Shown here: piece by piece, positions 35,803 to 48,726 of the stretch
Numbering within the stretch: position 1 is the first letter of the stretch
Layout of the letters: every line of letters starts with the position of its first letter
DNA from: Rotaria sp. Silwood1
Taxonomy: Eukaryota; Rotifera; Eurotatoria; Philodinida; Philodinidae
DNA length: 64,000 bases
Direction of reading: 5' to 3'
Assembly (NCBI GenBank): GCA_905250075.1
Contig: CAJNOP010000227.1
Location: forward strand, 124,001-188,000
Program-made: the position numbers and the translations under genes
The notes under the pieces: generated by a model
The model's database searches: none
The model's input: the letters and a program-made list of their open reading frames with translations, nothing else
What the model was told of the DNA's origin: nothing

Positions 35803-35880
35803 GGGTGTGGGTGGGTGTGGGTGTGAGTCTGTGGTTGTGAGTATGAATGTCCATTGCGTCTTTCCACCGACACCCACAAA
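35803..35880. repeat. Telomere-like hairpin
   Basis: GGGTGTGGGTGGGTGTGGG and GTGTGAGTCTGTGG at 35803-35834, then the shorter complement ACCGACACCCACAAAC at 35866-35881. Confidence 0.65.
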
Positions 35881-36569
35881 CATTCTAAACCAAGAAAAAC
35901 CTAATCCAAAACGACAAGTCGCAACCCAACACGAAGCATGAAATCAAACAATACAACTACCGAGCAACAGAAAAGCAACATTTCAACCAGCACTCTAGTA
36001 CCAACCAAAACAGTAATTCTTGAAGAATGCTTGAACCAATTCCGTAGTACCTAGCCACATGCAGATGTTCCCAACCATACAACAATAAGTACAGAGTCAT
36101 ATACACTCCATCAACACCACCCACACCTAGATCACAACAAAACTAAACCGATGCCCAAACAAAAACAAGCACCAACGAGTAACATCTCAGGGGGAGAAAA
36201 CTCATTCGGACATTTTCTGGCATTCAGATCCATTCCTAGCCATTCTTATCCATTCCAATCCACTCCAATCTATTCCTATCCAATCCGAACTATTCGGAAT
36301 CGTTTATATCTACATCTAACTTTTGTAAATTACTGATTTGCATCTTAAAGTTAGCTTTTCTCATGAGCTTCTTCACTCAGCTGAAGGGACGGTCATATGA
36401 AATAAAGTGAGTTTGTCTGTGACTATATGTTTGTGGCAGATCAAAAGTCATAGTATTCAAGAAAATTATAAAGTTTGACCGAAGGTGCTCAGGGTCGACA
36501 ATCTGAATCTGAAGTAGATTTTTCAATATCTTCAGTTGAATTTTTCTGGCGAACCAAAGGACCTTTTGA

Positions 36570-36668
36570 GGAATGGGTGTGGGCATTGTCTTAATCAGTG
36601 TTGATATCAACACATTCACACTCACACCCACATTCACACCCACACCCATACTCACACCCACACCCGAC
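36570..36668. repeat. Telomere-like hairpin, C-rich part longest
   Basis: A short GGGTGTGGGC at 36575-36584 is followed by a long run of CACACCCAC and CACTCACACCC units at 36610-36668. Short open frames with Pro-Thr repeats arise from it. Confidence 0.65.
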
Positions 36669-36944
36669 CCAGGACGAAGAACTCTGTCGGAACGTACAAA
36701 AATTTGTCAAATTGTTTGGTACAGGATTTCCATCGAAAGTTGTCGGCTGTTGACTCCGACGGCTGGAAAACTTTTGATACACCCAGAATCCCATAGGATT
36801 CAATGAAATCAGGTTTAATTTATATCTGGACACAACATATTATTTAACTCCATCCTTTCTCGCGCACAATTGATTAAAAATTGACAGCTTGATGCATAAT
36901 TAATTTTTATTCATCAGTGCGTTCAACTGTTGAATAACAAATTT

Positions 36945-37195
36945 TAGAAAAAGTAAAATAAAATAAAAATAAAACATAACATAATAAAATAGGTTACAAA
37001 TAAGAAAAAATTAAGCTCAGCAGCATAAAATAAAATAAAATGAAGACAAATAAAACTAAAATCAATAATTTATACTCATTGTTTATTGACTTCATGCTGT
37101 AATGTAATCTAAAATAAAATCGATAAAAAATAAACATAAAATAAAAAGACATACAATGAAATAGAAATTAAATAAATTTAAAAGAAATAAATTAT
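36945..37195. repeat. A-rich low-complexity tract (AAATAAAAT words)
   Basis: Many AAAATAAAAT-like words on the plus strand, interrupted by a few unique bases. Confidence 0.6.
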
Positions 37196-38047
37196 TTCTC
37201 ATCATTGTTCGTTGAGTTGTATAGCTGTCTTTGTCACCGTGAACAGCCGTTTCGAAACGTGAATGATTGATCTGAATCAGTGAAAAACGACTTCATGTTG
37301 TCATAAAAAGCGTTGCAAATATACTTCAAATATTGTCTAATAACGGCAAAAAGCAAAGCTGGATGCTTTCATACCATCGGATTTCGTCGAATCCGCCAAG
37401 TTTCCATTGCTGGATGTCATCGGATTTTTTTCACGGGATTCGGCGGCGGAAATCGTCGAAAATTAACAGATAATGACGGTTTCCGACTGTCGGATAGGTT
37501 CTTTCCGCTATAAAAATACTGTCATTTTTTATATAAAGTAGTATGATTGACACTTATAAACAAATATCATTTTACGCGGAATATAATATTGTAGAGTTTT
37601 CACGATTTCAATTTTCATGGGTGCATTGGAATCATTAAGTGAAGATCTGTAAATTATGTAAGTTCAATGTGGTAGGATTTAGCTAACCATGAGTTATAGG
37701 AATTTTACTGCATTTTATAGGTACTTCTTTTTTTTGGAAAATTGTTTTTTTTTCATGTTTTTAACGAAAAATTCACATTACACACTGATTCAAAAGCTTG
37801 GGCTTTTTGAAAAAATTGACGAAAGAGTGAAAAAATTTGCCGAGAAAACCTTGTATAAATGATTCGTTGCAGTTTCAGTTCCTCTTTTAAATGGTGAAAA
37901 CCGCAGGTCTCTATCTAGTTTCTATGAAAAGCTATTCAACAAATACTGACACTTTCTTTTCCGAAATCGATAATATTTTCTTCCATTGAATTATCATTAG
38001 TATCTTGTTTTTCTCAAACTATTTTATTTAATAACGTTTTCATTGAC

Positions 38048-38102
38048 AGAGGGCGAGTGTGGGTGTGGGTGTTGGTCTTGGCTTCATTTACATCCACACC
38101 CT
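38048..38102. repeat. Telomere-like hairpin
   Basis: GAGTGTGGGTGTGGGTGTTGG at 38055-38075 and CATCCACACCC at 38091-38101. Confidence 0.65.
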
Positions 38103-38386
38103 GAAGTCATTGGAAAGGTCTAGCGTGAAAATTTTTTTTCTTTAAAATTATTTATTGTTTTTGTTTCTTTTTTTCCTGTGTTTATCTTATATTTATTTAT
38201 CCATAAATTGAACAATAAAAATAAAAAATAAAAAAAATATTCATTTATTAAAAATCAAATTTATGATCATTGTGTTGACTTGCCAAAATTAAAGAATTTG
38301 AAGAGTTCTGAATGAGAAAAGGACGATAAATGTTCTCGGACTATGCTATTAGTTGTTGATGTATTTGAACAGATTTTCCTGCAATA

Positions 38387-38448
38387 CGGTGTGGGTGTGG
38401 GTGTTGGTGTCGGTTTGAATGATGCTGTGAACACACACCCACCCTCAG
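38387..38448. repeat. Telomere-like hairpin
   Basis: GGTGTGGGTGTGGGTGTTGG at 38388-38407 and ACACACACCCACCCTCA at 38431-38447. Confidence 0.65.
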
Positions 38449-40123
38449 TAATTCCCACAGTCAAGTGTTCGCAAACAAAACATGCGATTCGATGTGCTTT
38501 TGAACTTTTATTCTGAATGGGTTGTCAATTCGACTTTTGAACTAGACCATGGTAATAAAAGCGGCTTAATACAAGCACATTCTTCATTCTTGAATCTGAT
38601 ATTGTCAGCAAATGGAGAAAAGATTCAATTCTATCAAAAATAAAACAGAACCTAAAAAACTAAATAAATACTTTGCTAGTTCATGCTCTGATGATTTTAT
38701 TAAAATAAGATATTTGCGATTATTTATTATCACAGAAAAATCAGATAGGTTTACAGGAATACTCATACAAACATGGTATGAATTATGCTTGAGCTATGCA
38801 TAGCGCACTGCATTTTTTTAATCGTATTTGCTTTAAATCTAATCAAATAACATTTTTCTACTAAATTTTTAATACTGGAACACAATAAAAAGTTCTTACA
38901 ACGGTTGAAAAAATAACAATTGAAAACCCACAAGTTCTAGGAATAAAGGGAGATCATAATCGTTAATGCAACATATTTAATCATTCGAGTATTTTATGAT
39001 TTTTTAGCCAAACAGTGATCGAATTGAAATAAAACGTATATACTTGTGAACAGTGCATCGTTCTATCAAGTTATATTCGAATGAATGAAAAAAAGGAACT
39101 CACTCGATTTTGCATTGCTCATCACAAATGATAAATAAATGAAAAACGAGTAAAAAGAATAAAAATGCGAAGTAAAAACAACACAAATATTAGATATATT
39201 CTTTTATGATGTTGTGCATTTGTTATACAAAAGTGAAAGAAGAAAACGAATGTTATTTATTCAGTACCAACAAATATAAATGTATTCATATACATCGTAG
39301 TGAAGTAAGAATGCTAACAATATGATGATGTCACAACGTCGACAGAAAATCGATTGATTAATGACACTCAACTTAAAATAGACTTAAAGTTAATATTTGA
39401 TTTTCAAAAAATACATATGATTTTTACAAAAATTTAAAAAAATGAAATCTTATTGTTTTGTTAATACTGTACATGATTGGAGACCTATTCAGAGGTTACT
39501 TGGCTTTTTTACTTGATTAAATAGATTTCTAGAAATGCTGCAAACTGATATAAATAACAATTTAATTTTACATTTATGAGAGAAATAGAGTGAAAGAAAG
39601 ACTTCACATGTCTAGTTTCTTTCCGTATTCACCACGTTTCAGTGTTTAAGTGTATCGGACCGATATAAATCAAGTTTATTGAATGAAGTCCAACTTTCGA
39701 ATATATCTTTCACAGTATTTATAATATCTTGACTGCACTAGTAGAAAACCATATAGTGAAGAAGATATTCTAGGTTATGAATTAGTTTTTTTTTACATTG
39801 ATTTTGTTTTCGGTCTCATCTACAACTAGACTACAGTCTGATCTACACCATTATTGATTAATTAAAGACTTTGAAAAAAGAAGAGTTAATCAAAGTTTTG
39901 TTTCATAGTCTCAAAACAGAATGTTTTCTACAGAAGAGACATTCTACTGACAATAAAAAAAAAAGAAAAACTTAATTCAATTGCAGCATTCTATCTCCCT
40001 CTATATTCTTATTCAATTGGTTTATTAAAACTATCCAATCAATGACTATTTTTTGTTGTTTCCATGTTAAGTTAACTTGCTTAACGTTTTTCTTCTTCGA
40101 TTGCTAACAAACTAAAAAATAAA

Positions 40124-43100
40124 ATGGATAATGATGACGAACATATTGCAGGCGATTTTTTTCTTCATTCAATGACAACAGATGCCACACGACGTAGAAC
40201 ATTTTTTGAACATTTTCAACGTTTTGTACCACAACAAACTATTATTTACATACAATATTGTTTATTACGTATTCCATTTATACTTATTTATGATTATTTA
40301 TTTACAGAAAAATTTTCATCATTAATTGAATATGCATTAAAATATTCGATTCAAATTATTGATCATAATAATCATTTAATTCTTAAACCAATAAGTTATA
40401 TATTGCATAGTTCTCTATTTCATATATTATTACAAATTTATTTACTTTTTTTAATACCTATTCTAGGTAAAGTAATTAGAAATTAAAATTTTTCGTCTAT
40501 TAGGCTTTGCACAGCTATCTACGCTAATTAATAGGACCTCTAGGTGGGTCACATCGTTGAAAAGATGTCAATGATGAGCCAGATACTTTCAATAACAAAA
40601 TAGCCTCGACAAAAGCATTACAAGGAAACATATAAGAGTTCTTAGTAAATTGATATCATGCGAGTAAGCCGTCAAAGAAATCCTTGAAAGTACTAGTATC
40701 TTTCCACTGGTGCTTTAAGTAATGAAATTCTTCTATTATGAGAATGTACCCATTGACCCGAGTCGCAACGAAGCCGGAAAATCTCACCACATAACTTACA
40801 TTCACTTCACAAAAATGAAGGACTTAATCTTTTCATATAAAAACAATCTATTCAATAACATTTAGGTTTTTCACAATAAGTATTCTTCTGATAATTCTAC
40901 TTACATTTATTTCACTACAACTAGAGCTCGTCGTATTCAACAAATTTAACTCTATTAGTCTCTAAAGAAATCTTCGGTTTTTTATTGTGTTAATTTTATA
41001 ATATTTATTTTCATTTAGGTCTTCTTCTATTGATACTATTATTACTATGTTCCGATAGACGTCTTGTGATATTCTATAGTTATACTACATCATTACTTGT
41101 AATTTATTTTGATTATCAAATGAGTTATAAAACAGATATTCAAAGTTCATCATCAATAAATACATATATTCTACAATTTTTATTATCATCTATTTATATT
41201 CAAATGCTCAATATACGTCCACGTGTTGGTGCATATAAAATTCAAACACGTTTATGTCATTTAGCACCATTTGTATTGATAGTAACACGTTATTTAATAT
41301 CAACAGATTATAATATATCTATATTAAAATTTTATTATATTATATGGACATTAGTTCATCTTTCAGAATTATTTATTTGTCATCAAGAAACAATAATAAA
41401 TGTAATACGTAATCGTTTTCTACATGATCTTTATCATTTATATGAAAATTTTGGTTTACAAACATTAATTAATTATTTACAAACACGTATACATATAAAT
41501 ACATTATTAAAAATTTTTTGGTTAACAAAAATTATTGTTTTACCATTAGGTATAAGAACAATATATACAAATCCATATATATCAAATGTGACATTAAATA
41601 TAAATATGACAAATTTAAATAATAATATTACTTTAGATGATAAAAAATTAAATTATAATGAAACATTAGTAAAAACAATTTATTTTACAAGTTTATTTTA
41701 TGGAACAGAAACTATTTTTACGTAAGACATTTTTGAATAATTTATTGTGTTTATACAAATAAAATGAATACATTTTGATTTTATGATTGATCAAATTCAG
41801 ACATAGACTTTTTTTAACATTCAAAATTTTTAATAGTGATGTTCCTATGACAATCAAGTAGGCTCTTAACTGACATCTGGCATTCTAATAAATTATGATT
41901 CTTTTTTCTTTTAATCGAAGAGACGTATTCATAATATAAATGCAACATACAATAGAATATTTATTATGTGAATCAACTCTCTTGTTTAAATATAAAACAG
42001 AATGAAGATTTTTTCATAGTCACTTAGGTAATCCTTTAGCTGATGTTTTCCCCTCATAAAAAGTGTTCCACTCTGTTATATTTAATATAACAGAGTGGAA
42101 CACCAGCTAAAGGAATACCTTCGAATCTATATGATGTAACTCAAAATAAATCAAACCGTTGTGGAATTTCCGTCGTATGCCAGTGAACTAAAACATTCCG
42201 TAGGATTATTATGAAAGAAAATTAAATTTAAAATAATTATCTGTGATACTCTTTCCAAACAGTACAATGTCCAGCATATAGATTAGAAGACTTTCTAGAA
42301 TCATTGAATTTCAAACAAAAAAAAAAAATTTCATATTTGTTTCTATTCACTTATTTTAGGTTGATCAGTTTAGCTTGTCTAATATCATATTTAATGAAAA
42401 GTATTTCACATCGTTTATTTCGTGTTCTTCATCTTTGGACAGAAGATGTTGAACAGATTGGTACGGTTGTTGGTGTTATGTTTTTTTTATTATTATTTCA
42501 ATCAAATATAACACGACTTGATCTTAATCGACGACATGTACCTTTATTAAAAGCATTCAGTTTATTAATTGTTGCTCTATTTCATTTTCTTCATACAATA
42601 CTTGAACCACAATTACTTAAAGTAGCAATGCAAACCATGACAACAAGAATGGTATTTCATCAAACAGATGAAAATCAACAAAAGGACGATGAAAACACAG
42701 AAGAAAATAAAAACAAGTAAATTTTTTTTGTTATTTAGTCATGACAAATAAATTATTTTATAAATTGAAAACTAATAATATTCATTGGATATCATTAAAC
42801 TTAGTCAGATCGTAACCATAGGTTGTGAATGTGAATTTTCTTCTGATCTGTCTTTTTGTTTTTTAATATCTTAACTTGAAAGAATATTCTTAGCTGTATT
42901 GTAAAAAATAAACGTTCATAATCAAACAAAGATACCACACCATAACTTTTAGAAACCAAAAAATTAATTTCTGAATGAGTTCATATTGATTTATTTGTAT
43001 TTATAAGAAAGTATTGAGACGTTGAAATATTTCCACAATGCTTCTGATCAATCGCTTACGAATAGAAACAAGTTCTTTTCATCCTAGCTCTGATGGTTAC

Positions 43101-44100
43101 GAGTAAAATTGGCTCTGAGCATCTCTACTTATGGCTAATTAACCTTTTATCAAGTATTAGTCGAAAGTTTTTATCCTAATATGAAACCATAAACAAAAAT
43201 GTTCGAATAGTTTCGCTGATAAGAATTGATGTATCTAAAGAATTTCTTTTTTTTTTGCAAATGACATTCCAGTAATACAACAAAATTCTTTTGTGAAACA
43301 TGACCTACAAATCTTATATTAATAATATATCATTGTAATATATGATTTACCTACTTATTGTATTTCTTGAAAGTAATAATGAAAATATTATTTCAGAGAA
43401 ATTCTTGTTTTTTTTTGTGTTTAGTTCATCATTATCTTCGTCTTCTATTCTTTATTCATATCATCATCGACATGTTTATACATGTTTATCAATACTATTC
43501 TTAGTTATTCTTTATATAATTATTTTATGGCGTTTAACAACATTTTCAACATGGCTTTTAGCTGTAACAGCATTTTCATTAGAATTAATTGTACGTCTTT
43601 TAGCATCACTTGCTCAATATACACTTTATGTTCTTGATGCACATAATCGTTTATCAAATGTTGAATCATTTGATGAATATATATTTTGGATAAAAGCAAT
43701 TACATCATGTTTTGAATTTATTCTTGGTGTTTTTCTTCTATTTAATGGTTTTTATATTTTATGTTTTGAATCTCGTGGTGCATTACGTGCATGTATGCTT
43801 GCTATACATGCATATTTAAATATAATTAAAAATTTACGTCGTGGTTGGCAAATATTTCGTAATCGAAAATCAGCATGGGATAATGTTAATCAATTACCAT
43901 TAGCAACAATAACACAAATAGAAGAATATAATGATATATGTTCAATATGTCATAATACATTAACATCGGGTATTGCATGTATAACACCATGTTCTCATAT
44001 ATTTCATCAAAAATGTTTACAAAAAGCATTTTATGCTACTCAAAATTGTGCATTATGTTCACGTCCGATTATTCTAGAACGTAATCAACATCGAGAATAA
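40124..44100 (+). CDS. Multi-pass membrane RING-H2 E3 ubiquitin ligase, TRC8/RNF145 type
   Basis: Four exons, 40124-40466, 41019-41721, 42360-42716 and 43425-44100, give 692 residues with consistent phases. More than ten hydrophobic segments spread over residues 40-600 fit the polytopic TRC8-type N-terminal domain of RNF139/RNF145. The C-terminus has a RING-H2 finger at about residues 640-679: C-x2-C, then C-x-H-x2-H-x2-C and C-x2-C, inside CSIC...ITPCSHIFHQKC...CALC. Homologues sit in the ER membrane and take part in sterol-regulated or quality-control degradation; whether this one does is inferred. A Gln/Asp/Glu/Asn/Lys-rich segment at the exon 3 to 4 junction (about 445-470) lies in a loop; the donor GTAAAT at 42717 is needed to avoid the stop at 42718. 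Intron 2 contains a short palindrome. Confidence 0.88.
42026..42120. repeat. Short palindromic element inside an intron
   Basis: A 41-bp hairpin at 42063-42103 has 20-bp perfect arms (GTGTTCCACTCTGTTATATT and its complement) around one T. Outer imperfect arms AGGTAATCCTTTAGCTG and CAGCTAAAGGAATACCT extend it. It is a candidate small MITE. Confidence 0.75.
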
Positions 44101-44759
44101 AAGAAAAAAAGAAAAACATGTTGTGATTTTCTAATGTAAATTTTGTTTTGTTTTCATTGATGTTTGATAAACAAAAAAAGAAAAAATAAATCGTGCGCAT
44201 TAATGTATTTTATTTGTTTGTGTTTTTTTTTTCAGATGATAAAATAGGAAAATGAATTTTGAGAGAAAAGAAAAGAAAAAACAAAAAGATATTTTTTCGT
44301 TTTTCTATTGAATGGATTTGTTCAACAGAATCAGAAGCTTTACAATCAATGAAGGATAATCTACTGGATTTATTTTCTAAATATGGTGGTCTTTCTTTTA
44401 TAAACAGGTGGAAGATAAGGTAAAGAATTCATAGATTATCAAACAAATTTTAGATGCCTATTAGAACAAGTTTGAGAAAGTAAAATTGAAGGTTTCATAT
44501 CTGATAATTTTCAATTGCATGAGATATATTGGACACTAACTTTTTTGTATCTTATAAGTGTGAAAACACTACACTGACATGACCTGTGTCGTCAATTATT
44601 CTATAATTTGTCTATTACATTAAGATTTGTTGTCTTGAAAAGATCAATTTCAACTGAACAAAGTCAGTTCTTATATGCCGTAGTATATTGCGTCCAAGGT
44701 TTTGTCAATGAGAGCGCAACAATCAACATCATTCTGACCTGCTAGGGCAAAGTGACATT
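44101..44759. other. 3' flank of the E3 ligase gene
   Basis: It includes a likely poly(A) signal, AATAAA, at about 44184-44189. The right end carries GTGACATT (44752-44759), the left target duplication of the adjacent element. No coding support. Confidence 0.45.
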
Positions 44760-45135
44760 CAGGGCTCCGAATGGGCCGAAAGTGTTTTGGAAATTACTGT
44801 GAGACAAAAGGAGTTGAAAAGTTTTTTCGAGAAGATTCTATGAGACACTAGCTCTGTGGTTTCGTAGGAACTGCGTTTTTTGAACTAGGTCGTTCCTTTT
44901 CACAGTTACGATTCTTTTTTTGAAAACTTTTACACATATGAATCTATAAACACTAAAAATTTTCGAAAGAGAGCTCTGACTCTTGACAAAAACAACCTAC
45001 TTTTAAAAATGCCGTTTCTACGAAACCATAGAGCTAGTGTCTCATAAAATCTTATCGAAAAAACTTTTCAACCGCTTTTGTCTCATAGTAATTTCCAAAA
45101 CACTTTCGGCCCATGACGGCCCATTCGGAGCCCTG
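44760..45135. mobile_element. hAT-type MITE, 376 bp, with 8-bp target duplication
   Basis: Perfect direct repeats GTGACATT flank it (44752-44759 and 45136-45143). Terminal inverted repeats begin CAGGGCTCCGAATGGGCC. The right copy has an extra 10-bp GTCATGGGCC. Long arms follow (AAAGTGTTTTGGAAATTACT and beyond). CAGGG ends plus an 8-bp duplication are characteristic of hAT elements. No transposase. Confidence 0.9.
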
Positions 45136-45143
45136 GTGACATT

Positions 45144-45878
45144 GCTTGTTGCATCCTCATTGGCTGCTTTGAATGTGTCAGATGCCGCCACAATTCATCT
45201 TATTGGTTAAGCTTTCTAGCACCATCTCTAATAAATAACAGACTCGAAAACTAAGCGACAACAGTCAATATAGTAGACACAGATGGCTTGAGCGCGCTCA
45301 TATTAACAAAACGCAATGTCGATTGAAGCCTAACATGTTGCTAAGAGTTTAATAATATTCATGCACTAAGATATAATATGGCATAGGGATAAATACAAAT
45401 CGAATCTGTAATAAATCTCTTTCTCCTGTAAAGACGCGTTCTTTTGAGAAACGATGTGTCGGACATCATGAACTATTCCTTTTAATTAATTAACTTCTCG
45501 CACAATTTGAACTTTTATTAGTATATTTACATTAAAATATAACTAGCTAATTTGCAGAGTTTTGTACTGAAAAATCTCAAAAAACTGAGATAAGAATGTG
45601 CAATGTTGGTGTAAATACTGACAGTGTGTCATGGATACAGAATCCGCTATGGTACTGTTTACCTTGATGTCAGTGGTCTTCTACTGCAAAACAAGGTTTA
45701 GCACTGAAATATTACATAACATCGTTAACAAGCATATTGATGTACTCCGACCTCCACCAACACCCGCCCTCATTTTGAATTGCAAATAATTAAATTAAAA
45801 ATAGAATTCGATTTATTGTCTTTGGAAATAATTGTTATAAAAAGAAAATTCTATAAATATCTTCGAACAATTTTTAAG
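45144..45878. other. Non-coding region before the TMEM180-like gene
   Basis: AT-rich. A small degenerate ACACCCGCCCTCA word occurs near 45758-45772. TTTTTAAG at 45871-45878 directly precedes the ATG and is a possible leader acceptor. Confidence 0.4.
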
Positions 45879-48726
45879 ATGATTAATAAACAATTAATAT
45901 ATTTATTTTATTGTTTATTATCATTTTTTAAAACATCAATTCATTATCTTCATGTTGTTTATTATGTTCAAACATATATATCAATATATAAAATAAATTC
46001 ATATTCATTTTGGTTAGCTGAAAGTTTATTTCTTATATGGAATAGTTTAAATGATCCTCTATTTGGTTGGTTATCTGATCGATATACATCATCGATTGAT
46101 CATCGTCTTAATTATTTAATATTATGTGGTCCATTATTTTGTTTATCATCACTTTGTTTTTGGTATCCAATTGTTAAAATAAATTCATCATTACTTGGTT
46201 TACAACTTCTTTTTAGTTTATGTCTATATGATACATTTTTAACAATGATTGATTTAAATTATAATTCATTATTAATTGATATTTCTATTTATAAACGAGA
46301 AACATTAAGTTCAGCAAGTGCAATTGGAAATGCTCTTGGTAAATATAGAATGTTTTTCTTTTTGTCTTATTTATTTAACGATGTTTCTTTTTTGTTTTTT
46401 AAGGTTCATTGCCATTACTAATTTCATATCTATTTTGGAATGTATTAGATCTTCGATTATTTCGAATATTTGTAACAATATTAACAATTATAATTATGTG
46501 TGGATTTATTTTTGTTATTCAAGCAATGAAACGAATTCTATATTGTTATAATATCAAGTAAGATTATATTTTATTCATCTTTTAGATTTAATTAATAATA
46601 TTTTCATTTAGATCTATTGAAAGAAATATTATTCAAGAACATATTCCAAATCTTTGGCAATTTATATATAATATTCATAAACATAAGAATTATATAATCT
46701 TCAGTTTAGTAAATCTTATTCAAGTATGTATGAGTAGAAAATAGTTCTTGAAGTTTATGTATAATTAAAATCTGAAACATGATAGAAATACTTTTATTAT
46801 TAATGGAAAGAGTATGTTGCTCGATTTGACGATTATTCTATTTTATCAATTTTGTGTCTTGCATAATAAGTAAATGTCAATTTTTATACATTAGAGTATA
46901 TGAGTCATAGAGCTTAATATTCATTAATAGTTATATTTCTTGATAATGTCAAAAGAAGATTTTGATTGTGTGTTTATTTACCACCATCCAAGAACTACCC
47001 AGGCAGACAAAACTTTCGAAAAACGCGTTTAAACGCACAATCGGGAACCGCGACTGTGATCCATTCACGCTCATTAAAAAAATGCAAGAAACGACGTTTT
47101 TTGTACAAAATAGTCACTTTTCAAGCGTGAAAACGGTGGAAAACTTAAATTTCTAGTGTTAAAACGTTCTCTGTTTCTAGATTTAAAAAACGACGTGTTT
47201 AAACGCTCAGTTTTTTATATTTTTGCCGTTTTCACGCTTGAAAATTGACTATTCTGCACAAAAAACGTCGTTTCTTGCGTTTTTTTAATGCGCGTCAATG
47301 GGTCACAGTCGCGGTTCCCGATTGTGCGTTTAAACGCGTTTTTTGAAATTTTTGTCTGCTTGGGTAGTCCTAAACTGACACAATACTATTCTTAAATTTT
47401 AATTTTTACTACTCTCCGATCTGAAGATAACGATTCTAGAATTTATTTGTAACACATCTAGTTCTGATTGATGATTTATAAAATTTTTTTCTTAAAACCA
47501 TAGAATATTGGCTATTATCTTTAGTTTCGGTTGAAATAAATTTTTTCTCGTAGTCCCAGTATATATATCAATAATTTCTCCCTCGTTATGCAGGTCCCAG
47601 TCTTCCAAATCTCTAATCAATATAGGTATTAATCTAGATATTTTTCATTAATATATTTCTATAGTAATAGTTACAAAAAAAAACAACAATAATTCAATTG
47701 AAAGTTTATTTTCAAGGGCCTCTATTTTTCTCATAATCTTATGTAGTTATTCTTTATTTCGAAGCTTCTTTTTAGTGAAGTTTTCACTATTGAAAATTGA
47801 GATTTCTGAGAAATGAAATAGTAACCACACTGTTGGACTAGATGAGTTAATAGATCATGCATTTTTATTTATTATTAATGAACTGTCTATTCAAGTAAAA
47901 CACTACGCATCTTCGTATTGATGTTTATCGAAAGTAAACATTGACTTCTTGATTTTGTTATTTATGAAAAAAAAGAGAAAATTTGAATAACTTAAAATAA
48001 TCCATATGAATTTTTCTTTTAGGTATTTCATTGTCATTTTAATAGTAATTCTATTCCATTAATTCTTAATATATTTATTCCATCATCTTCATTTGGTTCA
48101 ATTCTTCTTGGTAGAAATTAATTTTTTTTTTGTTATTATGTTAATTTTGATTTTTTAGGTATTTCATTTCTTATTCCACATCTTAGCAATATATATTTTG
48201 TTTATTTATGTAAATTACAAGGCACTTATTATGTTATTCGTAATTTATTTTATATTAAATTATTTTTTTCTTTATATTTATTTATTCAAGGAAATAATTC
48301 TATTATGTTAATTTGTCTTTTTATTGTTAGGTAATAATTAAATAAAATAACAAAAAAAAATTCTTTTTTTCTTCTAGTAATCGAATGTTTACAGAAGGTA
48401 TATGTAAATTAAATGATTTAATTATAACAGATTTAATTGATGAAGATCAATTTATATATAAGAGAATATATCCATTATCAGCATTAATCTTTGGTACAAT
48501 GACATTTTTATCTAAACCTGGTCAAACATTAGCACCAATAATAAGTTCACGATTATTTTATTCATTAAATAATCAACGACAAGATCTATTTAATAATATT
48601 ATTATAATACCAATTATATGTTCATTATGTCAAATAATTCTTTGGAGAAAATTTACATTACATGGTTATCGATTAACATCTCTTCGTTCAATATTAAGAT
48701 ATTCTAGTCAAAATATAATTATTTGA
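45879..48726 (+). CDS. MFSD13A: TMEM180/MFSD13A-type major facilitator protein
   Basis: Six exons, 45879-46338, 46404-46557, 46612-46723, 48023-48110, 48159-48330 and 48378-48726, give 444 residues in phase. About 11-12 hydrophobic helices are visible. Family marks are very clear: WNSLNDPLFGWLSDR near residue 55 (an MFS loop 2-3 motif), VFHCHFNSN at the start of exon 4 (residue 243), NRMFTEGICKLNDLIITDL and DLIDED near residues 330-350, SKPGQTLAPI, and the terminal FTLHGYRL. TMEM180/MFSD13A is a polytopic MFS protein of unsettled substrate. Upstream in-frame sequence from 45780 is low-complexity and precedes an acceptor, so the ATG at 45879 was chosen. Intron 3 (1.3 kb) hosts a foldback element. 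The next gene starts 123 bp downstream. Confidence 0.92.
46994..47368. mobile_element. Foldback MITE in an intron, ends ACTACCCAGGCAGAC
   Basis: The arms of about 150 bp are nearly perfect inverted copies, including CGCGTTTAAACGCACAATCG and GGAACCGCGACTGTGA. The inversion extends through TA next to CCCAGG. If TA is the target duplication, the element runs 46998-47364 and could be Tc1/mariner-like; otherwise no duplication is visible. The arms are much richer in G/C than the host intron. Confidence 0.82.

Larger units (their letters stand above)
35316..40123. other. Gene-free accessory stretch with simple and telomere-like repeats
   Basis: No gene is supported. It holds four telomere-like tracts (listed separately) and a plus-strand region unusually poor in G and T at about 35880-36330, with CCATTCC/CCAATC-type words near 36226-36290. 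There is also an A-rich low-complexity stretch at about 36945-37195 and a small patch of CGGATTCGGCGG-like words at 37375-37505. About 38.5-40.1 kb is plain AT-rich sequence that presumably includes the promoter of the next gene. Confidence 0.45.
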
